A stretch of DNA of 64,000 nucleotides from Pyxicephalus adspersus (taxonomy: Eukaryota > Chordata > Amphibia > Anura > Pyxicephalidae). The position numbers and the translations under genes are program-made. The DNA lies in NCBI RefSeq assembly GCF_032062135.1, contig NC_092859.1, forward strand, positions 30,546,025 through 30,610,024, in the 5' to 3' direction. The notes under the pieces were generated by a model that was not told the origin of the DNA, did no database searches, and was given only the letters and a program-made list of their open reading frames with translations. Shown here piece after piece: positions 50,511 through 61,936 of the stretch (positions are counted from its first letter, which is position 1; each line of letters begins with the position of its first letter).

Positions 50511-51485
50511 GTAGACATAGCACTGGCACCACAATGTATATTATTGTGTCATCTGAGCTGGCATCTTAGGTCAAGAAGGAGATGTTCACCAAGGATGATG
50601 CCTGAATAATTATATTCTGCATACACTTAACATGAATAAATTTACCAAGTTTATATTTTTTCATGATTTGGGTAAAATGTTACATTAAAGTACCTAATAC
50701 TAATGTCTTAGTTTCTGAGCCAGAAGCAACCAAACCAATTTTAGGAACCCAGAACTAAGTTGGTGCTTTACTAAGAAAAGTTAATAACAATAATAAAATA
50801 TCATATACTAGGCAAATAGTGAAGAAATGATTGCCTGTGCAGGAAAGTAAACAAATTCTACCACAGATTGATCTTCAGTTCCAGCTGACTGCAAGCTTGT
50901 CCGAGGTGGGGTTTGTGGAATGTTTTGCTCATTCTTCAGCCAGCCATCTGAACTGAAATGAACCTCTTGTTAAAGGCCAAGAACAAGTATTCTTGTGGGT
51001 AATTAAGTCAAAAAAAGAAATAGAATTTTCCTTACTCATTAGGTTTTTAAATTTGTGGAGTCAAACCTGGATAAAGGATAAAATAAACCTGGTTATATGA
51101 TAACATTTTAAATTATCCGTCCCAGAGGGACACTCTGATAGGAGAGAATATTGTGTGTAATAATAATGATTTTTATGTGGTTTTATGTATTGGAAAAAGC
51201 CTTTTAATGTAAATATTAATAAATTGTTATTTTTATAACATGCTGTTGATATTGGCCTAAAAATTAGGGATTACATTGATTTTGGTAAAAAAAAAGAAAT
51301 TAAATGAATGTAACTGCTTAAACACCTCCACGTGTATTAATAATGTTAATTAAAGGCCTTTTTATTTCATTTTCAATCCGTTATTGTTATTGCCAAAACG
51401 CCAAATAATACTGACCCAATGCAGGCATCTAGGTGCTCCTCTTCCTCCATTGCTTTAACTTGGGGGAATCTCTACATATTACCTG

Positions 51486-51539
<54 letters not shown>
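51486..51539. repeat. (TA)n microsatellite with one TG interruption
   Basis: TA units with a single G near 51501, then TA to 51539. Confidence 0.9.
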
Positions 51540-51543
<4 letters not shown>

Positions 51544-52807
51544 GAGATTGGTGATTGGTCTCTATTCATCTTTTATGTGCATGTTAAACCATAAACAAAA
51601 ATGTAATACATAACAATATAACAATAGCAGCTTTCTAGTCCTTAGATGTGGGCGCTGCATTAGCTTTGTTTTTTAGGTTTTCCTCACTTTTTTTTCTCTT
51701 AATGATTCAACCGGTAGCACACTTCTAAGGTGACAACACTATCTCACTCCATTTTATCTATATAGAAGTCATGCCATAGTCACCAATGTTGTCACCAAAC
51801 AATGTTGTATTAAGTGTTTACAACACAAAAAGCATTTTAATCTTTAATCAACAAACAAACAGAACTCGCCTAATCACTTTTCAAATGACGCCCTGTCCAC
51901 ATATGGCTTGGAAGTAGAATTATATTGATCATTGATTTGAGTTATCTTTTATTGATTCTACCATTGAACGATGCATGGCAATATGTCCCTTTTTTTCACA
52001 AATAGGGATCTTTAAAGTTGTATATTGACCAGTATTATAAAGGTCAGATTGTGTTTGTAACACCATCTGTCCCTAGATGTCTCTATGCACATTTAGCAAC
52101 AGCAACGAATCGGCCATGAAACTGGCTATGCTGGGTTGACTAATGCATTTGGTTACTGTGTGCTACCCTATCTGCTATTATTTAGGTTCTGGTAAATAAA
52201 CCTGCATGTCAATGTCTCCTAGTAATGCTACATTACATATAGGTGAGTTTTGTAAACCAAGAAGGTGTTTTGTCATTTAATCCCTTGTGGGATTGGGTTT
52301 TGCAGAACGCTGGTGTCTTTCCTTAGTCACTCATAAATACATCTAAAATATTTGCTTACAAGCATGAAATATAACTTTCCCACGCTCGAATTAGGATTGT
52401 CTGGGGATTGTTATTTAAGGCAAATTTAGCTCTGGATAAATTTAGTTCGGTAAATTCCAGTAGAAAGTTTATTGTTACATGATAAAAATATTTTATGGTA
52501 AATCTGGTTGCTGCAAAATAAGGTAAAAAAATACTTTGCTTTTTTATTTGAACTGGATTTTATTTTTTGATATGAGGTTTACCATAATCTTGCTTAAGAT
52601 GTGATTATTCTGTCCTTGGGTGATTTGCTGTACATTTTTATTGCTGTAGGGCATATTTAATAAACCTTTGGGAATCTAATCACCCTCTCTTTGATGGATT
52701 TATGGATATTTGCTGTCAGCATTCACCCTTGTATAATTTGGTGAGATGTCAGTAAATTTTTTATGTATTTATGGATAAATATTCAGCGGTATGTTGAATC
52801 TTTAGAT

Positions 52808-53015
52808 CAGCTTTTCTCAACCTTTTTCACCACGGAAATACCCTTGAAATAAGGGTTTTGGGGAATCCAAAGCAAAAGTTCTGATTCTGCAGTACATTGG
52901 CATGATCAGTAAGATGTAGCCTGGAACTGCCTGGGCTGGGAAAGATTTGCCTTCCTGGTGAGTACTATTTAGATGGACGAGTGACCTTGCATTGAGATAC
53001 AACCCCTAGGCAGAT
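52808..53015 (+). mobile_element. MITE, TTTTCTCAACC family
   Basis: Begins AGCTTTTCTCAACCTTTTTC, followed by GGGGAATCC and TTGGCATGATCAGTAAG, in the order of a common vertebrate MITE. No ORF. The right boundary is uncertain. Confidence 0.5.
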
Positions 53016-55289
53016 ATTGATCTGATATGGTGGGAATTACAGTCAATCATATGCTGGATAATATATAGCCATGTGTACCCTGTTCAGACTGAAATCATTG
53101 TGAATCTGATATTTCAAAGAGCTGAAAAGGAAGTTGATGCTGAACGATGTGAAGGTGTGTCACAAAAAAATCCTCTCCGTTAGGCACATTATATAGGTCT
53201 GATAATCAGTTTAGCATTAAACGTACATTTTCATTTCATGGCTACTTCGCCTGTTTTATTGATTGTTGGCTGTAGAATAGCACTTATCAGTGGAGATCAG
53301 TGAAAATGTTTAAAAGTTCCCTCTGATGATTGTAGGAAAAGTTTCTTGTCACATTGATAGTCTGTATGAGAGGTTCCCCATTACCAATTTGTTCAGTGGA
53401 AACCATGCTTGCTTACATTAGTGGTGGTCATTTGGCTGTCTCCAATGTACCAGAACTATGCAGGGCCTGCACTGCCAACTGCGGAACCAATCATACCACT
53501 GACTAAGGAACTCCTAACACTTGGTTTAGCCCCCCCTTCACAGAACCCTAACTGGGTATATATATCTGCTATAAAGGATGTAGTACAGTCTAAATATCTG
53601 TCACTGTATTCATTATTTTATCATCTGTGTTGAAACATAACATTGGCTAATTCACAAAAACCGTTACATTGTGTAATCATTACAAATAAAGCATATTTAT
53701 TTTAACATGTCATAAAACCTGACGTAAAATTCAGTTAACAAAAATTAGTAAATATGTTAAGTATTTTACTGCTTCGTGTACTACCCAAGGTTTTTGCCTA
53801 CATCCTTTTGACTCAGCAGGCAGTTTTCTATTGGTACAGCAAAAGACAATGGGGAACCCAATTCTTGTATCGCTTTTCATTTCAAACTCTCCCCATTATT
53901 TTCCAATTTAACATGGAAACCAACAGGGCAGAGACTCCATGCAGGAACATAAAAGTTTCATATGATAGGACTAAATTCATAAGGACATAATAGAGAGGTG
54001 TTCTGTTACTTTATATTCAGTAGAAGCTTCTGTGACTGCACAGCTCTATGTGACTTGTCCTTCTTTAGCACTTCGATATACAAGTTGTGTGTTAATGCAA
54101 TGTGTATTTAAATTGTAAGGATAATTCATATTGTTTTTTTTTTTTCATTTTTTTTTCAAGATCTGTGTGCAGGTGGTCTTCCATTTATTATTGGACAGAC
54201 TGGATAGGCTTTAAACAAAGGTTTGGGCAGCTGCTGTCATCAAAATAAAAGATAAAAGCCTGAGACTAAGTAAATAATTGATTTTGCATTAGGAATTTTA
54301 AATGAAAAAACAAAAAAACTAATGGGGTTGTTGGACCTCTGCAGTGTGACCACTACTTCCACACAGTGAGCCACAGGACACAGGATCCTTCTGTGCAGAA
54401 GATTGACCTTTCTACGCAGACTATGGCTGTATTTTAAAGAAAGTAAGACTTTAAACACTATTTGATGATTTCTCCTGGAATTTTTCTTTAATTTAAAATC
54501 AGTTTACTTGGGGTTTTGGTTGAGCACTTTTGCATGAATAGCTAAAAAAATTTAGGCAAAGCATTAGTAAAGACTGTCGTTGGATTCATTTTTCATGCTG
54601 CCATACAGAATGGATTCAATAGATCACCCCTCTGTCTACACTTGCAGAAAGGAAACACTCTGTAAAATAGGAACTCTGAGTCCTTTGCAGGGCCACAGGT
54701 GTTCTAGGTTGAGAAGTTCAGTTGCGGAAAGTAAAGATGGCACTTTATGACCCTGTGTGCCCGTAGTGGTAACAGATTTGTTGCACTTGGAACACTGTTA
54801 GGAAATGAGTAGTTGTATCCTTTGCAAGGAGGAGACCTAACTATTGTACATGCGTTGTCTGCCTTTTTTTTTTTGTTTTCTTTTACCTTTTTGCAGGTGC
54901 ATATAATATCTACAACTGGCAGAAAGAAAATGTCCTTTGTGTCCAATTAAAGGGCAATTTCATACAAAACTGCTACATGCACAGTTTAGTTACCTTGAAG
55001 AAATCAAAGAGCTTGTTAAAAACTCTCAACTCTTCTGATTTGTTGTCTACATAAAATGGCTGCTGTGCCTTATGGTGAATCTGTTGCTTAACCTAGGAAA
55101 TATGTGAATGTAGGACTCAATTTCTTATCCTTTCTGAAAATACTATTGGCTTGGCTGACTCTGGCTTCCATATGTTGAGACACTGACCTTCAACAAACAC
55201 ATAATTTTTGAAAGTCAGTTTTAGGTCAGTATACATGATGTAAGCCAGTGACCAGTGAAAGTACCAAAGCCATGGGATTACAAGGAAAC

Positions 55290-55472
55290 TACCGTGTTTC
55301 CCCGATGATAAGGCAGGGCCATCAAATAAGACAGCCCCCCCCCTTTTAGGTAAAAATGAAAAATAAGCCTCTTCATGGGTAAATAAGGCATCCCCCTGAA
55401 AATAAGCCCTAGAGCATATTTTGGCCTTCAAAAAAAAATAAGACAGTGTCTTATCATCGGGGAAACAGGGTA
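55290..55472 (+). mobile_element. Complete TIR-type MITE (copy 2)
   Basis: The ends are inverted repeats of about 21 bp (TACCGTGTTTCCCCGATGAT on the left; ATCATCGGGGAAACAGGGTA on the right) with TA at both edges, suggesting a TA target duplication and a Tc1/mariner-type origin. The 183-bp interior has no ORF but repeats AATAAGRC several times. Non-autonomous; the family is seen widely in vertebrates, though the exact name is not assigned here. Confidence 0.65.
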
Positions 55473-56918
55473 GCATTTTCTGGAAAGAGTTATCAGTAAC
55501 TGTTATCAGCACAATTACACTATCTCAGGTGGAAATGTAGTGATAGTACAGTTGTCCCACCATGTTGTTTAGCGATCGGCTTTACCAGACTGCTCATGAA
55601 TGACACCTAAGGATCACTGCTCAATTCTGGTGGGGAAAATGCAGAAGGGCATCTCCCATTTGTTCTATGGTGAAGTTATTATTTTATATAGTGGTTAAAA
55701 AGTGGAGATGTTGGAAGGGAAGAAGACAGGGAGAAATGTTATTTCTGACTTGTTTACTTGTGTAAATTACAACTTTAACTACTGAGCTTTATAAACAAGT
55801 GGCAGAATAAAGGAGAGCCTAAAATACCATTGCAAAAGGTAAAAAGAGCTCTGCCTGCTCACTCAAAGAGAGTGCAACATAATAAAATATAACACTTTAT
55901 ATTTATCTCAGAAACAAAATAGTTTTATTTTTTAGTTATGAGCGTAATACAAAAAAAGGCTGTTTATTTGTATTTCCCTTGAGGGTTTTTTAAAAAAAGG
56001 GGAAGGGTAATGAAATGAGGAACTGTTAGGAATGTGAAAGAGACATTGATCTAAAAGTAAGATGACCAGTTCTTGATAAGTATAAATACTACTGCTTTTC
56101 TGACTTAAACACGTGTGTGATTAGGATTGTGTATAAAGGACAGAATATGTGTGTATGTATGTAATTAGACAGACGGATATGAAATATGGGACATATAAGG
56201 ACTGCTTTATGTTTGATGATATCATCAAAATGGTTACTGATTTACGGATTCCTCTTCCCTAACTGCTTGTCTAGATCTGTCTTACTGGTGACAGTAGACT
56301 CTTTGTAGTTTCTTAACATTAAGTAATGTCATATTGCTTCTGTTAGCCAGATACCAATTGACCCTGGGCTGGGGAGAAGTTGCTGGGGATTAGGTTATTG
56401 CAACAGAGATACCAGATGTGCTTGCTTGGTTGGTTTATAGAATGTTTCCATTTTAGTGGTATGTCCTAAAGAGGCTCTGAATTGGGGAATGTTGTACCAA
56501 AGGCAAGCAAAGGAAATTGGACTAGTTATCAGTATTGGCTTCATCTAAATGTCCTCAATGTGGTGGATTTATAAATATGCACAAGTTCAACATAAAGCTC
56601 CATCCTAGTGAGTGCCATAATGCAAAGATGAACTGAGAGCAAATATTCTTCATTCTAAAGGAGAAGAACCCCTTTATTATCTCTATATCCAATATCCATG
56701 TAATTATAAAAGTATAAATCCCAACAATAAAGTTATCTCTCATTCCACCTGTCTAAATGCTAAATCAAAGACTTCCTATAGCTCAATGCTGGGAGTGTCC
56801 CATGTGTTTTGGCAGAACCCCTAGTATAGGCTGCCAATAGCTGATTTTTCACATTACTAGCTTAGGATGCCTACTTCTGCACTGCTTCTGTGTAGGGGGT
56901 CCCATCTTGGTACCCAGC

Positions 56919-56934
56919 GGGGGGGGGGGGGGGG
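56919..56934. repeat. Poly(G) run of 16
   Basis: Sixteen G in a row after CCCA; prone to length error and G-quadruplex-like stacking. Confidence 0.9.
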
Positions 56935-59240
56935 TCATCTCTGACATTTTCCTATGTCAGAAATGCACACCATTGACCGGGGATCTTATGACTGGGAGAG
57001 TAATCTTAAAAAAGAAGCTGGAGAGGTGAAAGATCCACATATCAAATAAAGCAGAAGCAGGGAGATCCTTTTACTGCAGGTCCTCAGGTACAGTTTCTTC
57101 TCCAGAAAAGAGAACAGAAAGTAGTACAGCCATGACATTATTAAATATTACATCAATTTTGGTAAGACTAGCAGTCACATACTGGAGCAGATATACCGGT
57201 ATAAGGCTGTAGGTACAGGAAATGTGCTGCTATTTGTTAGGAGGAATTTGAGGCAATGAATCGGGTTGCAGTTCATGCACAGTTAACACATCAAGATGTT
57301 CCATATAAGATCATTTTTACTGTTTTGAGTTTAGGAAATTTTTAACCACATGTATTTCCAAAGTTAACATTTGTAAATGCAGTGACTACTATGGGCAAGA
57401 TCTGCTATACACTGGGTAGAAGTGTAGTGATTTACAAGAGTAAAAACTACTTTAAAGTAACCCTGTCTAACAATTAAAACCTAAACTAAAAATTTGCCTG
57501 TAATAAAGGACCATGTATACCTGATTCAGCACCCATCTGTGGAATCTTACTGCAGAACTAGAAGAATCTTCACATCTGACACACTTCTGGGGTTTCCCAA
57601 TTTTTTTCTGTCTCGTCCATGCTTTGTTCTTCCTCCCATCTGCCCTAATGGCACTATTGTGTTCTGAGGTGCTTTTTGGCTTTCATTCATGACAGTGTCA
57701 CTTTTAAAGCTAAACATCAGACTGAATTAAAAAAAAAATATTCATGCAGTTATATGTTCATTATTTGCTCAGTGGTTTTAATTACAATTATTATTATATA
57801 TGTGCATTGAGCTCGTTGGCATGCTCTTGTAATCTTCAGTACAGCGGAGCTCAAAATGGAAGTAGGGAGGCTTCACCAGGGGCCAGACGTGTGCTGTGTA
57901 CATACAAGCTGACTGGGAGAACAGAAGGAGGAGTTTATCAGTTTGCTACTGCTCTTTTCCCAGCCAATCACAGACTGGGAGAGGATAGGTAATCAGGGAG
58001 CATTACTACTGTACAGAAAAGTCAGGTCATCAACCCGATTCTACTGTCTGGCTTTGGTGGGAAAAACTGTCAACAATATATGTGAGTATCTAATTACTAT
58101 CCTAAAGCTCAGCTACATTTATTGTTATGATAGTACAACCTTTTTCATCCTTGCCCTCATAGAACTGGTGCTACAGCCCAGCAACCTATACAAAACCTTG
58201 ATATACGTAAGATAAACAAATGTTCACAAATCCACATGATTATATTGGAGATATAAATAGCTGACATTGGAGAGGAAGGCAGAAAAGCAGAGAGCTAGTA
58301 TTGCTAAACACAAGATGAATGAGATAATGGCGATCTCTGTGCTGTGTATTTGTCCTTTTCTTAAATTAAATCTACATACAGCTCAATAGTCCAATAAATG
58401 ATAAATCAAAATGACACTGGCTTTATTTTAACCAAAAAAGGCCATTATTTTACTTTTAGTTTTACAAGTCATTTCCAATATTTTAAATCAGCAGCATTCA
58501 TTGACAAAGGCTGGTAAATCTGCCATAAAGGTCTTTGTTTAAACATCTCCTGATGACAACGCCTTGTTCCTGTATCTCAGTTGTGTTTCATCCTCATGGA
58601 GGCTACAAAATGGCTTTTTAAAAACACATTGGGCAGGAATGGTGCCGTGTTGTCACCATCATTAAAACCGGCCCTGAAACTGGAAACATGCAGAAAAAAA
58701 GGATTACTGAAAAGAAACAAAGAATAATTGATGGTGAAAACAAGTATTTTATTTTAAGAAAAGGAAGAATTGTTTAATATAAAGATTTAATATAAATGCA
58801 ACCGCATTTAATTAGGGTTTACAATAATTGCTAATACTATGTGCTGCACCTGTGACTTGTAGCCATGGCTTGGGCATACATACAAATCAACAACATTTAC
58901 CTGCATTAGGAAAAGTTTCTGAAGTTTGATAGACTTCAATGGTATCTTCCACTGACGTCATATTGCACCCTTTAAAATGCAGGGTTTGTGTACAGTAATA
59001 CAGGATATTGTGTGCTGCAAAGTGATGAAGGCACCAGAATGCATCCTCTTTCTCAGGGCCATAACCATTTCTTGTAAATCTTTTTTTAGACGTCACTAGT
59101 GTGATAATAGTTTGGTGATAACTTCTCGTTTTCGCGTTGCTGCTTAGTTGCCTTAAGCACCTTCTGGTCACAAGAAAATGACATACTGTAGGCTGCTGCT
59201 CCCTAGAGGATATTGATTTGTAAATATTGCATGCGTTTTG

Positions 59241-59390
59241 TTAATAATATTAACAGGATTTATATAGCACCCACATATTATGCAGCGCGGTACATTAAAT
59301 AGGGGTTGCAAATGACAAACAGGTACAGACAGTGACACAGGAGAAGAGGACCCTGCCCCCATAGAGCTTACAATCCAGGAGGAGGGGGAA
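59241..59390 (-). mobile_element. SINE-related repeat
   Basis: Contains TTTATATAGCACCCACATAT, TATGCAGCGC, an internal GACAGTGACACAGGAGAAGA segment and GAGCTTACAATCCAGGAGG. The tail is shared with the tRNA-derived SINEs but the body differs, suggesting another subfamily. The AAT-rich tail is at 59241-59255. Confidence 0.6.
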
Positions 59391-61774
59391 GTAGCACACA
59401 ACATTTTATTTTTATATTCAGCTTTAGTTGCTGGATGATCAGTTGAGATATAGTAAAAAAGGCCAAGTAGGAAAATACTTGAAATAGTACTGTCTTTTAG
59501 TAAGTTAGGGTGACAACTTCTAACCTGCATACGTGTTCCTGTTCAGCCTTTAGTTTGCCAAAATAGCCAGATGATGCACATTTCTAGAACGTCACTTTTG
59601 AGCTTTGGAAATATGTTTTTTGTTTTCCTAGTTCGTTCAATAATCCATTATTGTCCGCACACCGTTCAATTTATAATTTAAAGGATGGTGCTCCGGAAGT
59701 GAAGGACTTCCCCTTAAAGGGGATTAGCTGTCCCTGAGCAAAGTCTAAAGGGACTTCCATTAACCTCTGTAAAATGCACAATACCATTTGCTCCTCTCTC
59801 CGGGGAGCCGGGATAATAGCCATGCATAAAAATGGCTGTCTCAGGCCTGCTTATTTGCAAATCTGGCTTTTCTCCTCAGCCTGTGTTTCCCATTCTGTGT
59901 GTATTATGTTTGTGTGTTATGGCAGCAGCATGTGGTTAAGAATATTCTGATCATTAATTCATTAGAAAATTGCTTTGGGCTGGGCTACAAAAGGCCTGTT
60001 GGGGCTTTGGCAGAATGGCAGCAAGTAGGATATATTTACCCATAGCAACCATTTAAAAAAAAGTGATTGGTAGTTGCTACAAGGACTGGTATGGTATTAT
60101 ATGGACTATACACAGAGATTTAAGGCAGATGATAAATTTCAATCCTTCAGACTATCATGCCTAAAATGACAACTCTAAAAAGCTAAGAAAAAGTTGTCCA
60201 ATCTTCCTAAGTTTTACCAATAAACTGACCATTTATTTATAATTAAAATGATAAATTTTATATCAAATTACCCATTTAGTTTAATTTTAAAAGATATGAA
60301 TATGGAATCCAATATTTTCATAGCTTTTTTTTACACAGATGGTCCAGTGGCTATATTTCATTTTTCCTAGCTGTAAACCCAGAGGTATATGTACAATCCC
60401 CTAAATGACTGTTTTCAGGTCTTTCCAATGAAGTATGCTGTTAAAAGTAATGCCGGTCTCTCTCTGGTATCATTGTTAACTCCTACATGTGATATTCCTT
60501 TATTGCAAATGTCTTTTTTATTCTAATCAGGGCTTGGATTTGGCCAATCTATAACCCTTCATTTTTTTCTTTCTTAAATCTTTATTGATTGGTGAATTTA
60601 TTAATGTGTTTGTATCCTTCTCATATTGACAAATTCATCTTGGCACTATCTACATTTGAACAAATGACCTCACAATCTCTTCTGAAAATGTCAAACTTTG
60701 ATAAGATGGAGGTGTGATGGTCAGGTGCCAAAACATATCATCATTTTGTGTATCAATTATATTTGTTAATACAAATACAAGCATACATATATGTTACCTT
60801 TATTTGTGACCTTGTTGATTTTTAAATATTATCCCAACTCACATATTACTCCTCCTGATGTTCCTGCAGACAGTGTTATGTGTTCCAAATCTCATTACAT
60901 TTCCAACACTTTAAGGTGAAGATTGCTAGGTGAATATGTTATTATAGAACCAAAAACTGCACAATTTAGTTAGTTTTTTTTCTTTTTGTACATTGGTACT
61001 CTTTATGTGTATGACAATATGAAAAGTTAATGTTATATGCCATGTTCCAAATCCCTGTGATCAGTTTCTCCATCAATCATTGCTGTCTGGAACATTATAT
61101 AGAGAATATTCCCTTGGATACTACACTGCCCTCTGCATATTTATTATGAATTTGTAGTAAAACGCAATGTGAAATTAACACTACAGTGTCTATAGGAGAG
61201 CAAATACCGATATAATTTTTAAATCATAACCAAATCAATTATTTTACCTAAATTTACGGGCAGGTGGCTACATATACTCTTGAAATCCATGATGTGAACT
61301 GCTTTACCCATCAAAGGTTTTGTAATTGTGTTCAGCTAGTCTTGTGATCCTGATTTCCTCATGTGAGTCAGAACACAACCGTAGTTTGAAGAAGGTCCAG
61401 AGCTGTAATGGGAATCATGTTCCCCTGGACACACTCCAGGCTTTCTCCCTCCTGCCCTTTTTGGGCTTCCTAAGATAGTGTGAAGATCTGACCCTCGTGC
61501 CCTGACCTTGACAGCTGTCATTGGCTGTCTGTAGACCTCTTTATTTCTCTGGTAAATGTAGTATATTACAGGTCACACCATGTCATTGCAGGTTCACAGA
61601 TAAACAGACACCTGTCTAAGAACGTCTGTACCCTGCTCAGCTAGACACATGCACACACGTAAAGCTTTCAGCACTGATTGTATTGCAGTGTTATTTTTTG
61701 AGCACTACTCAACTACTACTCAACTACTTTATGCCATTACTCTTCTAATGTGACTGTCATTTTGTGTGTTTCAG

Positions 61775-61936
61775 GCAACAGTGTGCCTTGTCCCCGCATC
61801 CTTCCCCTCTGGAAGCCCATCTCCACCAGCACAGACCGACTAGTGGAGCAGGAGAGGAGCGTACACAATGATAACTCTCTGGGGATAAGAAACCGAGAAT
61901 TCTACAGAACCAACCAAAAGAGTCCCAAGCCCTCAG
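61775..61936 (+). CDS. Candidate internal exon (E4), best supported exon of the gene
   Basis: The acceptor is TTTTGTGTGTTTCAG ending at 61774 and the donor CCCTCAG/gtgaac begins at 61937. The 162-nt exon is symmetric (phase 1 in and out). It adds 54 residues, among them NSVPCPRILPLWKPISTSTD, then RLVEQERSVHNDNSLGIRN, then EFYRTNQKSPKPS. The segment is rich in Ser, Thr, Asn and basic residues with a KSPKPS end, like a disordered cytoplasmic linker with possible proline-directed phosphorylation sites. The reading frame ends soon after the donor (TGA 61975-61977). Base composition is more GC-rich and balanced than the flanking intron. It can follow E3, E1 directly, or the alternative first exon at 43575-43605, all of which end in phase 1. 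No homologue recognised; the gene continues beyond the window. Confidence 0.7.

Larger units (their letters stand above)
36482..61774 (+). other. Intron 3 of the candidate gene
   Basis: Large intron holding the L1 3' fragment (37531-39105), several MITEs (40577-40808, 41654-41870, 42397-42783, 52808-53015, 55290-55472), the best SINE copy (50189-50510), SINE tail fragments (47128-47175, 59241-59390), a (TA)n tract and the possible alternative first exon near 43605. About 44700-47100, 47400-50100 and 57000-59200 contain no gene or repeat I can name. Confidence 0.45.

Noticed and set aside
55117..55512. 131-codon minus-strand ORF
   Set aside because: It runs through the complete MITE at 55290-55472, so the frame is non-coding transposon DNA.
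59168..59530. 120-codon minus-strand ORF
   Set aside because: Most of it is the SINE-related repeat at 59241-59390.
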